64,000 nt of DNA from Flavobacteriales bacterium UBA2104 (GCA_002331485.1 DCYS01000036.1:83572-147571); one strand, 5' to 3'; numbered from the stretch's first letter, positions 25,798 to 34,962 are shown. Made by a program: numbers and translations. Notes: a model not told the origin generated them from the sequence alone.

Positions 25798-26859
25798 ATG
25801 AAAAAACTACTACTTCTACTAACCCTTTTCTCAATTTCTTATTCTTTCGCTACCATAAAAACTACAGTTGCGGATGGAGACTGGTTTGATGCAAATAACT
25901 GGAATCCTGCAGGAGTTCCTGTGAATGAAGACACAGTTATTATTAACCATATTGTTTCTGCTACAGACTTGATCGGTCTTAATACTAATTGGCTTATCAT
26001 TAGTACTAATGCAGAAATCATATCCGATACTACTTTTACACTTAATGGTAATTATAAAGGATTTGGAAATATGACTGCAGAATACTTTATTACTGGTGGT
26101 GATTCATCATTGGTTTACGGTGAAGTTAATGGGGATCATTTTGGAGCTGGAAGTACATATAACATAAACTTTGGATCAATATTGGCTGATACCCTTACGG
26201 CTAATTTATCATTTGAAAACAATGGATTGATAGACGTGAATATCATTTCCACAGGAGGTTCAAACTTTATAAATAAGAGTAATGCAGCTATCAACGTAAG
26301 TAATTTAATAACACTTGGTTCAACGATCTCCTCAAATGAAGTAGGTGCAACCATCGTTTGTAGCGAATTCGTTACGAACGGAGATTTTACTAATGATGGA
26401 GATGTAAGCTGCTCTAACTGGACTCACGGAGCCGGAACAGTTACAGGAACAACAGGTCGTTTCTGTGTTAACATGTGTTTCGTAAACAATGCCACAATAA
26501 ATGGTACGGTAGATATCTGCGACGCTTCTCCTGGAAGTATTTGTGATATTGATATGGGAACTATTGCTGGAACAGTTACGAACTGTGCAAATGGGGCCTG
26601 TGGCAATAACGTTGGTATTGAGGAAGAACAATTATCGCTATCGATTTATCCCAATCCTGCGAGTGATAAATTATTTATTGACGGTTTCTCAAGTAATGCA
26701 GAACTCAAGATCTTCAGTATTACCGGACAGGTTGTCAAAAGCGAAAACATTATCAACGAGAACTTACCAATAGATATTTCTTCTCTGAAACGAGGGACGT
26801 ATTTGGTGCAAGTTGTTGAAGGAACTCAATCAGAAATTCTTAAACTGATCGTAAAATAG
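25798..26859 (+). CDS. Secreted surface protein with T9SS type A sorting domain
   Basis: A 353-aa protein. Residues 1-18 are a signal peptide (MKKLLLLLTLFSISYSFA). The passenger begins with DGDWFDANNWNPAGVPVNEDTVIINH, a motif (W.....NW.P.G.P...D.V.I) found at the start of right-handed beta-helix or G8-like repeats in Bacteroidetes surface proteins. It is rich in N, T, S and G. Five of its cysteines cluster late (CVNMC, CDASPGSICD). The last 80 residues form a T9SS type A domain (SIYPNPASDKLFIDGF, ITGQVV, GTYLVQVVEG). No enzyme motif is visible; adhesion or matrix structure is likely. Confidence 0.83.
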   Translation: MKKLLLLLTLFSISYSFATIKTTVADGDWFDANNWNPAGVPVNEDTVIINHIVSATDLIGLNTNWLIISTNAEIISDTTFTLNGNYKGFGNMTAEYFITGGDSSLVYGEVNGDHFGAGSTYNINFGSILADTLTANLSFENNGLIDVNIISTGGSNFINKSNAAINVSNLITLGSTISSNEVGATIVCSEFVTNGDFTNDGDVSCSNWTHGAGTVTGTTGRFCVNMCFVNNATINGTVDICDASPGSICDIDMGTIAGTVTNCANGACGNNVGIEEEQLSLSIYPNPASDKLFIDGFSSNAELKIFSITGQVVKSENIINENLPIDISSLKRGTYLVQVVEGTQSEILKLIVK

Positions 26860-26938
26860 TCGAAAGCTAATTGACAAAAGTAAGGTTGGATAATTCACTG
26901 TGAGCATGTAGGTCATTAAAAAGACTATTTTCGCGGGA

Positions 26939-28153
26939 GTGAGCAGCCTTGGAAAATATCTAAAGCGTAACCAATACTTACTGGGATTTGGTTTTCTATT
27001 AACCTTCTTATCGAGTTTCGGTCAAACGTTTTTGATCTCTCTATATGTTCCGTATATCCAGGAAGCTTTTGAGATCAGTGATAGCCTTTTCAGTTCGATC
27101 TACGGAGGAGCAACTATTGCAAGTGCTTTTACTATTACCTGGGCTGGTCGATTCATTGATAAAATTAGATTAACCCGGTTTACGATAATAGTCATGATCG
27201 GTTTGGTCTTCTTCATGGGACTATTATCCATGTCCTACTTTCTTCCTCTATTGTTTATTTCGATCTATGGATTAAGGCTATTCGGGCAAGGTTTACTTTC
27301 ACATACAGCCATTACAAGTATGGCTCGTTTTTTTGATGATGAACGTGGGAAGTCGATTAGCCTTGCGAATTTAGGTCATCCATTTGGTGAAGCTATATTG
27401 CCTATAATTCTCGTTTCACTCATGGCGTTTCTTGGATGGAGATATACATTGGTGACAACGTTAAGTTTTGTAATTGTCTGCATCCCTTTGGCTATTTATT
27501 TATTGCGTAAGAACGTCAACTTTACTCAATTGCGAAAATATATTCCTGCACCTTTTTCAAAAGAAGAGGAAAAACAATCAAGGCCATGGGAGGTAATGAA
27601 AACACCTGCATTCTGGGTGATAATGCCAAGTAGTTTGGCAGCAGCAAGCATAGGAACAGGGTTTTTACTTTTTAAACTAAAATTAGGGCTGGCCAATAAC
27701 TGGACACCTACTTTTATTGCCGCAGGATTTACAGCATATGCCATTGGTAACGCACTAAGTAATCTCTTTGCTGGATTTCTTGCTGATCGGTTTTCAGGAA
27801 GATCACTTTTTCCAATATACTTACTCCCTGCTTGTTTAGGTTTTTTGGCGTTAATGTTTTTTACAGATCCGTGGGTCTATATAGCTCTTGTTGCTGGAAT
27901 AGGTATCACAAATGGGTTTGGTAGTACAGTCAAAAATGTTGCTCTTGCCGAATTATTTGGTATTCGAATTATAGGATCTGTTCGAAGTTTGTTTACTACG
28001 GTTATGGTGTTTTCAACTGCATTAGGACCGCTAGCTTTTGGAATTCTACTTGATTATGGTTTTGACTTTAGTGATATCGCCATGTTCTCGCTCATTTTCT
28101 ATGGAGCCTGTACGTTAAATGCATTGCGAATATTAAAGTTCAAGATAGTTTAA
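26939..28153 (+). CDS. MFS transporter
   Basis: A 404-aa protein with twelve predicted membrane helices in two halves. The MFS loop 2-3 signature appears in degenerate form as GRFIDKIRLTRFT (about 70-82), and its counterpart in the second half is AGFLADRFSGRSLFP. It is most similar in pattern to the NarK/OFA-like branch of permeases, but no substrate can be assigned. I use the GTG at 26939, since the first helix begins soon after (YLLGFGFLLTFLSSFGQTF). Its stop overlaps the stop of the converging MORN-repeat gene by 4 bp. Confidence 0.85.
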   Translation: MSSLGKYLKRNQYLLGFGFLLTFLSSFGQTFLISLYVPYIQEAFEISDSLFSSIYGGATIASAFTITWAGRFIDKIRLTRFTIIVMIGLVFFMGLLSMSYFLPLLFISIYGLRLFGQGLLSHTAITSMARFFDDERGKSISLANLGHPFGEAILPIILVSLMAFLGWRYTLVTTLSFVIVCIPLAIYLLRKNVNFTQLRKYIPAPFSKEEEKQSRPWEVMKTPAFWVIMPSSLAAASIGTGFLLFKLKLGLANNWTPTFIAAGFTAYAIGNALSNLFAGFLADRFSGRSLFPIYLLPACLGFLALMFFTDPWVYIALVAGIGITNGFGSTVKNVALAELFGIRIIGSVRSLFTTVMVFSTALGPLAFGILLDYGFDFSDIAMFSLIFYGACTLNALRILKFKIV

Positions 28154-29871
28154 CGTCCACCAGGGGAAAATGATGTCCCTGAATTGGTTCCCTCTATCAC
28201 GCGAATACCATTCTCGTATTTTTCCTCCTTTATCAATTCTCCTTTTTCATTATACACCTTAACCATTCCATGTTGTTTCCCATCCTTGTAATTGACAACC
28301 GAGATGAGTTGATTTCCTTTGAAGGAATACATTTCCATCGGACCATGCAGTTTACCATTCTTATAGTTTGATATAACGGCTGGCAATTCACCTCCTGGAT
28401 GATAGGCGATCCATTCACCATGTTTCTCGTCATTCTTGTATTTTCCAGCTAACGTCTTTTTATAATCCCTGTCCGAATATGAAATAAACTCACCATGCTT
28501 AACCGAAACGCGCTGAACACGGTCTTTCATTGGTCCGTATTTCCTCTTAGACTCTGACTTTATGATCTTGAAATTCTCAACATCTTTGAGCATACCATTA
28601 TCAAAATAGATCTTCCACTCATCTGTTTTAAGACCTAGATCATAGGAGCCTTCGTTTAACTTAACACCTGATTTATAGTACGATGTCCAATTTCCATCTA
28701 ATTCTCCATTGGTAAAATTTGCAATATTCTTTAATTGCCCATTTTCCCAATAGTTCTTCCATTCTCCTTCTTCCTTATCATTTTTATAATCACCTTCCAT
28801 CAAGAGATTTCCATTCTCATACCATGTTTTCCAAGTACCATTTTTCTTATCTGCCTTAAAAGTTCCAGTCTTGAACTTCGAACCGTCTTTATAGAAGTAT
28901 TTCCAAGTGCCGTCTTTAAGGCCTTCCTTGTATTCAGCTTTGTAAGAAAGTTCTCCCGTTGGGTAATTGTAAGTCCATTTTCCATGCTGCAAACCTTTTT
29001 TAAAGTTTCCTTGCATATCTATTTTCCCCGAATTCGTGTACCAAGTCCATTGACCAGACTTTTCACCATCAATAAAGTTCCCTCTAACGTTCAGTTCTCC
29101 ATTATCATAGAAATACTTGTATGAGCCGTTAAGTTTACCATTTTCATAATGAGATATTTTTTCAAGATCTCCTGTGTAATAATAATAGCGCCACTCTCCG
29201 TGTGGTTGGTTTTCACGAAACTCCCCCTTCATGAGGTAATATCCATATATAGAAGCCTCTTCAAATGGTCCATGTTTTAGACCATCCTTATAATTGTACC
29301 AGGATTTTAGAGCCCCATTTGTATAATAATCCGCCATTTCACCATTACCGTCTGTAACGGTTTGAGTATGTGCAGTATCAGCAGCATAAAACTGCCATAC
29401 ATATGATACTGAATCTACTATCTCTTCAACTAGTTTTAGAGCTCCATCACGATAAAAATATCTCCACTCACCAGTAGGGTTTCCTTCATGATAATAACCG
29501 ACTTCTGCTGTGTCACCTGTCACATAATATTTTTGATAAATTGAATCCTGAACACCTTTTTCAAAATAACCTACATCTTTCAACTGACCGTTCGTGAAAT
29601 ACGTTTTAACTTCTCCTTGAAGATCATTTTTATAGTAACTCCTCTCTTCGACTAAGGTGCCTTCTCTATCATAGAATTTCCATTTTCCATGTCTCAATGT
29701 AGTTTCCCCTAGTTCATCAACATAGTAATACCCTTCACTTTCAACCATTGTCTTATTAATAGGATCGTAATAGAAATATTGACGCTTAGATAAATTCTCT
29801 CTTTTTATCTCTTGAGCAAAAGTGATAAGTGAGAAAAACAGAATTGGAATTAATAGGATCAATTTATTCAT
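28150..29871 (-). CDS. Exported protein with about 20 MORN/YwqK-type repeats
   Basis: A 573-aa protein with a signal peptide (MNKLILLIPILFFSLITFAQE). Behind it are some twenty tandem repeats of about 23 residues with consensus near G-W-x-Y-Y-x-x-G-x-L-x-x-x-G-x-Y-x-x-G-x-x-x-G. Examples are NGQLKDVGYFEKGVQ, GKWTYNYPTGELSYKAEYKE and GTWKTWYENGNLLMEGDYKN. Databases label relatives 'toxin-antitoxin system YwqK family antitoxin', but that name comes from a Bacillus protein. I see no partner toxin gene here. The repeats would form an elongated beta sheet. It is likely periplasmic or on the cell surface, with a binding function unknown. Confidence 0.85.
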   Translation of the reverse strand: MNKLILLIPILFFSLITFAQEIKRENLSKRQYFYYDPINKTMVESEGYYYVDELGETTLRHGKWKFYDREGTLVEERSYYKNDLQGEVKTYFTNGQLKDVGYFEKGVQDSIYQKYYVTGDTAEVGYYHEGNPTGEWRYFYRDGALKLVEEIVDSVSYVWQFYAADTAHTQTVTDGNGEMADYYTNGALKSWYNYKDGLKHGPFEEASIYGYYLMKGEFRENQPHGEWRYYYYTGDLEKISHYENGKLNGSYKYFYDNGELNVRGNFIDGEKSGQWTWYTNSGKIDMQGNFKKGLQHGKWTYNYPTGELSYKAEYKEGLKDGTWKYFYKDGSKFKTGTFKADKKNGTWKTWYENGNLLMEGDYKNDKEEGEWKNYWENGQLKNIANFTNGELDGNWTSYYKSGVKLNEGSYDLGLKTDEWKIYFDNGMLKDVENFKIIKSESKRKYGPMKDRVQRVSVKHGEFISYSDRDYKKTLAGKYKNDEKHGEWIAYHPGGELPAVISNYKNGKLHGPMEMYSFKGNQLISVVNYKDGKQHGMVKVYNEKGELIKEEKYENGIRVIEGTNSGTSFSPGGR

Positions 29872-29927
29872 TGAGTACTTGATTTACTTAAGCTAATAAC
29901 GATTCTTATCTCTAATAGTTACGTTAT

Positions 29928-30578
29928 CTAGCGCATCCATATGATGATGCTATTAATGACTAGAAATATTCCGAAGATCATTAGAATAGCACCTGTGATT
30001 TGATTCAATGATCTAAGCAGGTTAGTGGTTATGAAAGGTCTCAATCTTTTCGCGCCAATGATCTTTAGAACGTCGATCGAGAAAAATGTAATAAGAATAA
30101 CTGCGATAAAAAAGAACATATCCCAACCGGTGAAGACCGTTTCCGCTCCTGACTGTCCTAGGGCCATGACTGAAAACCAATAGAACACAACCAGTGGATT
30201 TGCCAAATTTAGAAGAAGTCCTTTTACGAACAACATCCAGTAATGACCAGCAAAAGATTTTCCATTGGGCTTAATGCCCATCTGCATAGACTTCACTTTT
30301 TTGAAGTAAGTGATCAAACCGTATGCAATGAATAATCCTCCCCCGATCATTCGAATCATTGCATTATCTGCTCCTGTAGAAAGATCTTCTACTTGCTGGA
30401 AAAAAACATAGGCAACAACAATGTAGATAACATCGCTGAAAAGAACACCTGCATCAAATGCTAAAGCAGAACGTATACCTCTTCGTATACTAGTTTCTAG
30501 CAATAAAAAGAAGGCCGGACCAAGCATTACACTTAGTACAAGTCCTGTTACTACCCCTTTAATGATTAATTCGAGCAC
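29928..30578 (-). CDS. LysE/RhtB family amino-acid exporter
   Basis: A 216-aa membrane protein with six hydrophobic helices. The family's N-terminal signature appears as GLVLSVMLGPAFFLLLETSIRRGIRSALAFDAGVLFSD (residues 12-49; compare G-P-x-x-x-x-x-x-x-x-x-x-G in LysE). LLLNLANPLVVFYWFSV gives the conserved N-P pair of the fourth helix. LysE-type permeases export amino acids or related small molecules by proton exchange. It lies 98 bp downstream of lepA on the same strand and may be cotranscribed. The substrate is not predictable. Confidence 0.87.
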   Translation of the reverse strand: MLELIIKGVVTGLVLSVMLGPAFFLLLETSIRRGIRSALAFDAGVLFSDVIYIVVAYVFFQQVEDLSTGADNAMIRMIGGGLFIAYGLITYFKKVKSMQMGIKPNGKSFAGHYWMLFVKGLLLNLANPLVVFYWFSVMALGQSGAETVFTGWDMFFFIAVILITFFSIDVLKIIGAKRLRPFITTNLLRSLNQITGAILMIFGIFLVINSIIIWMR

Positions 30579-30676
30579 AATTGTTAGTCTATTCCTACAA
30601 ATTTAACAATTGTACTAAATTGTACGTTGTATTGAGAAATGAAGTTTGTCAGTTCTTTGAAAGAAATAGAATTTCA

Positions 30677-32473
30677 CTAATCATTTAGCTTGAGAACAGC
30701 TAAAAAGGCTTCTTGAGGCACTTCAACTTTACCTACCTGACGCATACGTTTCTTTCCTTGTTTCTGCTTCTCAAGTAATTTTCGCTTTCGAGAAATATCA
30801 CCACCATAACATTTTGCAGTAACGTCCTTACGTAAAGCCTTGATCGTCTCACGAGCGATGATCTTAGCCCCAATTGCTGCTTGTACCGGAATCTCGAACT
30901 GTTGTCGTGGAATAAGCTCCTTCAATTTGTTACAGATCTTTTTACCCAGATCAAAAGAATTTGAACGGTGAACTAATGCAGACAACGCATCAACCTGTTC
31001 ATGATTCAGCAGAACATCCATCTTAACCAGATCTGATTTTTGATAGCCGATTGGAAAATAATCGAAAGAAGCATAACCTCTGGAAACAGACTTCAATCGA
31101 TCATAAAAATCAAATACGATCTCTGCCATTGGCATGTGGAATGTGATTTCAACTCTGTCTTGAGTCAAATAAACTTGGTTTTGAAGCTCGCCTCGTTTTT
31201 CAATACAAAGGTTCATTACTTGTCCAACGTAATCAGATTTCGTTATAACCTGTGCTTTGATGTATGGTTCTTCAATAAACTCTACTCCTGCAGGATCAGG
31301 TAGTTCTGACGGATTATTAACGATAATTCGTTCCTCAGGATTTTTTTTCATATAACAGAAATACGATACGTTGGGAACCGTCGTAATAACTGTCATATTA
31401 AACTCTCGTTCAAGTCTTTCCTGAATGATCTCCATATGAAGCATTCCCAGAAAACCACATCTAAAACCAAACCCTAGTGCAGCGGAAGATTCCGGTTCGA
31501 AGACCAAGGACGAATCATTCAACTGCAATTTTTCCATAGAGTATCTCAACTCCTCAAAATCGTCAGTGTCAACTGGATAAATTCCCGCGAATACCATCGG
31601 TTTAACATCTTCAAAACCTTTGATCGCTTCTTTACAAGGATCTTCAAGTAATGTAATTGTTTCCCCTACTTTTACTTCTTTTGCCTGCTTTATTCCAGAA
31701 ATGATATAACCTACATCTCCAGCTGAAACTTTATTTTTAGGAACTGGCTCCATCTTTAAAATACCAATTTCATCAGCATCATAGGATTTCCCAGTATTTA
31801 CGAATTTAACCTTGTCTCCTTTTCGTATAGTTCCATTCATTACCCTGTAATAGGCAATAATACCTCGAAATGGATTGAACACTGAGTCAAAGATCATCGC
31901 TTGAAGGGGAGCTTTTTCATCTCCTTCTGGAGCAGGTATTCTATTGATAACAGCGTCAAGTATTTTCTCTACACCTAATCCTGTTTTTCCAGAAGCTGGG
32001 ATAACATCATTTGGATCGCATCCGATCAGATCAACAATTTGATCTGTTACCTCCTCAGGCTCTGCTCCTGGTAGATCCATCTTATTTAAGATAGGAATGA
32101 TCTCCAGGTCATGCTCTAGAGCTAAATACAGGTTTGAAATGGTTTGTGCTTCAATACCCTGTGATGCATCTACAATTAACAAAGCACCCTCACAAGCCGC
32201 TATAGATCGAGAAACTTCATATGAAAAATCAACGTGTCCTGGAGTGTCGATCAAGTTCAATACATAGTCCTCTCCATTATGATTATAATCCATTTGAATA
32301 GCATGACTCTTGATTGTGATACCACGCTCCCTTTCAAGATCCATGTCATCTAATGCCTGCTCTTGCATGTCGCGGTCAGAAATCGTTCCAGTCGTCTGCA
32401 GTAAACGATCTGCTAATGTACTTTTTCCGTGATCAATGTGAGCTATGATGCAAAAGTTTCGAATATTCTTCAT
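30677..32473 (-). CDS. lepA: Elongation factor 4 (LepA) GTPase
   Basis: A 598-aa translational GTPase with the complete LepA layout. G1 is [16 protein letters not shown] near 11-26, G3 is DTPGHVDF, G4 is NKMD. Domain II, two EF-G-like domains and the LepA-specific C-terminal domain follow ([23 protein letters not shown], then [10 protein letters not shown]). EF4 back-translocates or remodels stalled ribosomes and assists 30S biogenesis. The ATG at 32473 is followed directly by conserved [16 protein letters not shown]. The 654-bp region upstream contains the repeat array described separately. Confidence 0.97.
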   Translation of the reverse strand: MKNIRNFCIIAHIDHGKSTLADRLLQTTGTISDRDMQEQALDDMDLERERGITIKSHAIQMDYNHNGEDYVLNLIDTPGHVDFSYEVSRSIAACEGALLIVDASQGIEAQTISNLYLALEHDLEIIPILNKMDLPGAEPEEVTDQIVDLIGCDPNDVIPASGKTGLGVEKILDAVINRIPAPEGDEKAPLQAMIFDSVFNPFRGIIAYYRVMNGTIRKGDKVKFVNTGKSYDADEIGILKMEPVPKNKVSAGDVGYIISGIKQAKEVKVGETITLLEDPCKEAIKGFEDVKPMVFAGIYPVDTDDFEELRYSMEKLQLNDSSLVFEPESSAALGFGFRCGFLGMLHMEIIQERLEREFNMTVITTVPNVSYFCYMKKNPEERIIVNNPSELPDPAGVEFIEEPYIKAQVITKSDYVGQVMNLCIEKRGELQNQVYLTQDRVEITFHMPMAEIVFDFYDRLKSVSRGYASFDYFPIGYQKSDLVKMDVLLNHEQVDALSALVHRSNSFDLGKKICNKLKELIPRQQFEIPVQAAIGAKIIARETIKALRKDVTAKCYGGDISRKRKLLEKQKQGKKRMRQVGKVEVPQEAFLAVLKLND

Positions 32474-32604
32474 GAAAATAATTTGTTAACTGGAGATTGA
32501 CATGCGCAGCCAAAATCACTGCGAATTTAAGGGAAATTAGTTACTTTTCCATTGATTCTTAAAGGAGATTATATCTTATTTCGCATCAAGGACTATAATA
32601 GAAA

Positions 32605-32663
32605 AAGAGGAGTCAACGGGCGTCAACTCCTCTTCTCAAACACTACTACTTATGAAACCTAAC
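32605..32663 (-). repeat. Array unit 1: 24-nt motif plus GCCC-loop hairpin
   Basis: The motif (- strand: GTTAGGTTTCATAAGTAGTA and four more bases) occupies 32640-32663. Five bases later comes a 13-bp stem at 32605-32634 with loop GCCC and two G-U pairs. The hairpin is followed by TTTTTCTATT. On the + strand the two G-U positions become A-C mismatches, so the RNA is read on -. Confidence 0.8.
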
Positions 32664-32697
32664 TTTAAATATTTTTCCAATTATTGTGCCAATTTAA

Positions 32698-32727
32698 AAA
32701 GCGGAAAGAAAATCAACTCTCCGCTTT
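32698..32727 (-). terminator. Terminator-like hairpin between array units 1 and 2
   Basis: On the - strand AAAGCGGAGAG pairs with CTTTCCGCTTT (11 bp including one G-U) around an 8-nt loop, then TTAAATT. On + the same position is an A-C mismatch, which again points to the - strand. It is the only hairpin here without the neighbouring 24-nt motif. Confidence 0.65.
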
Positions 32728-32815
32728 CTAAATAAAATAAACCGTTTACCATAAAAACCAATTGCTTAAATAACACGGATAAATTAATATTGTTCAACGA
32801 AAAAATAAATAAACG

Positions 32816-32871
32816 AAAAGAGGAGGCGGGCGCCTCCTCTTTTGTTCACACTACTACTTATGAAACCTAAC
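32816..32871 (-). repeat. Array unit 2: 24-nt motif plus GCCC-loop hairpin
   Basis: The motif is identical to unit 1 at 32848-32871. Four bases separate it from a perfect 12-bp stem (AAAAGAGGAGGC with its complement, 32816-32843) with the same GCCC loop. T-rich sequence follows on the - strand. The stem sequence differs from units 1 and 3 while the loop and motif do not. Confidence 0.8.
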
Positions 32872-32957
32872 TACTACTTGTTACCTATATAAACTCGAAA
32901 TATCTTGATTTGTTACACGGTCAAACAAAAAAAATGTTAATCCTTTTTTAAAAAATG

Positions 32958-33019
32958 AAAAGAGGAGAGAACGGGCGTCCTCTCCTCTTTAACTAACACT
33001 ACTACTTATGAAACCTAAC
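32958..33019 (-). repeat. Array unit 3: 24-nt motif plus GCCC-loop hairpin
   Basis: The motif lies at 32996-33019. Five bases later is a 14-bp stem (32959-32990) closing on GCCC with one G-U pair on -, which would be A-C on +. TTTTCATTTTTT follows on -. This is the unit nearest the T9SS gene and its terminator. Confidence 0.8.
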
Positions 33020-33075
33020 ACTGTAATAACACAGCAATTTCAATAATGTTGTAATGGACATGTAAATAAATGTTA

Positions 33076-33104
33076 ATAAAAAAGGGGAGCCTTTCGACTC
33101 CCCT
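33076..33104 (-). terminator. Rho-independent terminator of the T9SS gene at 33128
   Basis: On the - strand GGGGAG and CTCCCC (33098-33103 and 33084-33089 on +) enclose an 8-nt loop (TCGAAAGG) and are followed by TTTTTTATT. It ends the gene whose stop is at 33128-33130. Confidence 0.88.
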
Positions 33105-33127
33105 CAATATGCTTTGTCTTGGGTGAA

Positions 33128-34936
33128 TTATTTATTCACTACCAAACGACGAGTAACTTTGTTTTCTCCTGCTGTAAGCTCAAGGAAATAAACACCGTTA
33201 GCGAAAGCTGCTCCATCAATAGTGAAAGAGTGCTCACCAGCTGTTTGGTTTCCTTCAGATCCAGAGATAATTACATTTCCAGCCATATCAACTACGTTGT
33301 AATCTACAGCAGATGCTTCTTGCAAGCTGTAGTTTACAGTTGTTTCGTTAGCGAATGGGTTTGGATATTGAGAAACTTTCAATGCAGAGATCTCATTGTT
33401 CTCTACTGAAAGAGGAAGAGACTCATCAAAGTTCATTCTTACAACTGGAGTAGAGTTAGTAAAGTACCAAGCTACACCAGCAGAACCAAGGTCACCATAA
33501 ATCAATGATGTTCCATCTGGAGAAAATCCTGAAGTTGCTACTGAGAAATCAGTCGCAAAAGAAGCTACAGTAACCATGTAAGTTTTACCAGCTTCTAAAG
33601 GTTGAACTGCAGGGAAAGGAAGCGTTAAAGATGCGTTAGCATCATTAGCTCCTGTCATGTAGTAATCAGTTTCTCCGATAAATACTGGATCAGCCGCGTT
33701 TGGATCGATTTCATACAATGTACCATAGATCTCGATTCCTTCAGCTACAGTACTTCCTAAAGTAACGTCAATAGCATAAAGATCATCAGCAGCAAAAATA
33801 TCGAATAATGGTCCTACTTCAATAGTTACTGGAGGTGTAAGTCCAGAACCAGAAAGTGATCCACCTGGGTTATCAGTATCTCTTGCGTAGATGTTTTGAC
33901 CTACTTCAAAAGCATATGACTCTAATTGATTGTTACTTGGAATATCGTCAGTTGCATCATTCAAAATAGCAAAATCAACATTGAATGTTCCTTGACCAGC
34001 TGGAGTAAATGCTGAAGCAACAACTAATGAATCTGTTGCATCAGGTGCTACAGATACTGCTGGAGAAGTTGAAGTGTAACCAGAACCTCCTGTTTCAGTA
34101 GCCTCTAATTGAACTCCTGTTTGAGCGTTGATACCTGCGTTTCTTACATTAACTGTAAAATCGATAGGAGCTATTTGTGTTTCTGGAATCTGGAAATAGT
34201 ACAATCCAGCTGTTCCGTAGTACTGCTGACTTGTTGAGATATCATTATCTGGAAGCGTTGATACGTTTACATCATCAACCATCCATGCATAACCACTACC
34301 AAAGTTATCATCATCACTAGCGTTTTCCCATCTGAAACGGAATTTCACTTGAGTTGCACCGTTCACCTGGAACTCTTGGTAGATTGTATTCTGTACTGCT
34401 GGGTCATTGTTCGTTGGAACATCAGCATTTACGTCTACAGCACCTTGCCAGCTCGCACCATTATCAACACTAACCTCAACGTAAGTAAAGTCACTATTGA
34501 AGGCCATGTAACGCTGCTCGAATGATAAGATCACACGATTGTAACCTGAACAATCTACAGGGTTCGTCATCTCGATCCATGCATTTTGTGGATCAACAGC
34601 TCCATTAACTAGAAATGGAACTCCATCAAAAAATGCAAATCCATCGTTCGCTGTAGTTGATGCCATTGGTCCATAAAAAGTATAATCAGTAACGATCATT
34701 GGATCTGCGTTCGTTCCAATTACCCAATCACCTTGTTGACCGTCACCACCGATTGTCCAATCTGCTGGTGTATCAAAAGTACTGCTCCAAAGAGAAATAC
34801 CTTGTGCTTTCGGAGTGTAAACCGCATCATCAGCTGGTGCAACACCCGAAAAATCTGCTTGCTGCATCATTTTGCTTTGTCCGATCGTATATGATCCGAA
34901 CATAGCCATAGCAGCTAAAACGTAAATTTTCTTCAT
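33128..34936 (-). CDS. Secreted T9SS type A protein with a MAM/jelly-roll ('choice-of-anchor') domain
   Basis: A 602-aa protein with a signal peptide (MKKIYVLAAMAMFGSYTIGQ). Residues 50-235 look like a MAM/jelly-roll domain: LWSSTFDTPADWTIGG, DGFAFFDG, WIEMTNPVDCSGYNRVILSFEQRY, VEVSVDNGASW, FRFRWENASDDDNFGSGYAWMVDDVNV. A CARDB/Ig-like region follows (DFTVNVRNAGINAQTGVQLE). The end is a clear T9SS type A domain (VSQYPNPFANETTVNYSLQEAS, GVYFLELTAGENKVTRRLVVNK). Its codon choice (TTC, AAC, GAA, GCT) is noticeably stricter than that of its neighbours, which suggests strong expression. Its ligand is unknown. Confidence 0.88.
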   Translation of the reverse strand: MKKIYVLAAMAMFGSYTIGQSKMMQQADFSGVAPADDAVYTPKAQGISLWSSTFDTPADWTIGGDGQQGDWVIGTNADPMIVTDYTFYGPMASTTANDGFAFFDGVPFLVNGAVDPQNAWIEMTNPVDCSGYNRVILSFEQRYMAFNSDFTYVEVSVDNGASWQGAVDVNADVPTNNDPAVQNTIYQEFQVNGATQVKFRFRWENASDDDNFGSGYAWMVDDVNVSTLPDNDISTSQQYYGTAGLYYFQIPETQIAPIDFTVNVRNAGINAQTGVQLEATETGGSGYTSTSPAVSVAPDATDSLVVASAFTPAGQGTFNVDFAILNDATDDIPSNNQLESYAFEVGQNIYARDTDNPGGSLSGSGLTPPVTIEVGPLFDIFAADDLYAIDVTLGSTVAEGIEIYGTLYEIDPNAADPVFIGETDYYMTGANDANASLTLPFPAVQPLEAGKTYMVTVASFATDFSVATSGFSPDGTSLIYGDLGSAGVAWYFTNSTPVVRMNFDESLPLSVENNEISALKVSQYPNPFANETTVNYSLQEASAVDYNVVDMAGNVIISGSEGNQTAGEHSFTIDGAAFANGVYFLELTAGENKVTRRLVVNK

Positions 34937-34954
34937 AATTCTTTAATTTTTGAA

Positions 34955-34962
34955 CAAATATA
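34955..34962 (-). promoter_or_regulatory. -7 element of the T9SS gene at 33128
   Basis: On the - strand TATATTTG is a perfect TAnnTTTG, 18 bases before the ATG. An upstream TTT, 17 bases away, replaces the usual TTG. Confidence 0.5.

Larger units (their letters stand above)
32474..33127. other. Gene-free region with four - strand hairpins and a 24-nt motif repeated three times
   Basis: No convincing protein gene lies in these 654 bp between lepA and a T9SS gene on the same (-) strand. Behind the T9SS terminator come three units in which a 24-nt motif is followed, 4-5 nt later on the - strand, by a strong hairpin and a T-rich stretch. Between units 1 and 2 is a fourth hairpin without the motif. 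All four have stem mismatches on + that become G-U on -, or are perfect. About 130 bp remain before lepA for its own promoter, where only a weak TAAATTCG element is visible on -. Confidence 0.8.

Noticed and set aside
28735..29124. 129-codon frame on + within the MORN-repeat gene
   Set aside because: It arises from the periodic repeat sequence of the opposite gene and has no independent features.
28150..29871. Toxin-antitoxin locus suggested by the YwqK-type repeats
   Set aside because: The protein has a signal peptide and stands alone; neither neighbour (MFS transporter, LysE exporter) is a toxin candidate.
32605..33019. CRISPR-like array
   Set aside because: There are only three copies of the motif, at irregular spacing (211 and 142 bp). 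Each is tied to a hairpin with a variable stem, the spacers are of unequal length, and no cas gene is in the window.
33119..33409. 96-codon frame on + opposite the T9SS gene
   Set aside because: It is entirely antisense to the conserved T9SS C-terminal domain; its sequence is low in hydrophobic order and has no recognisable motif.
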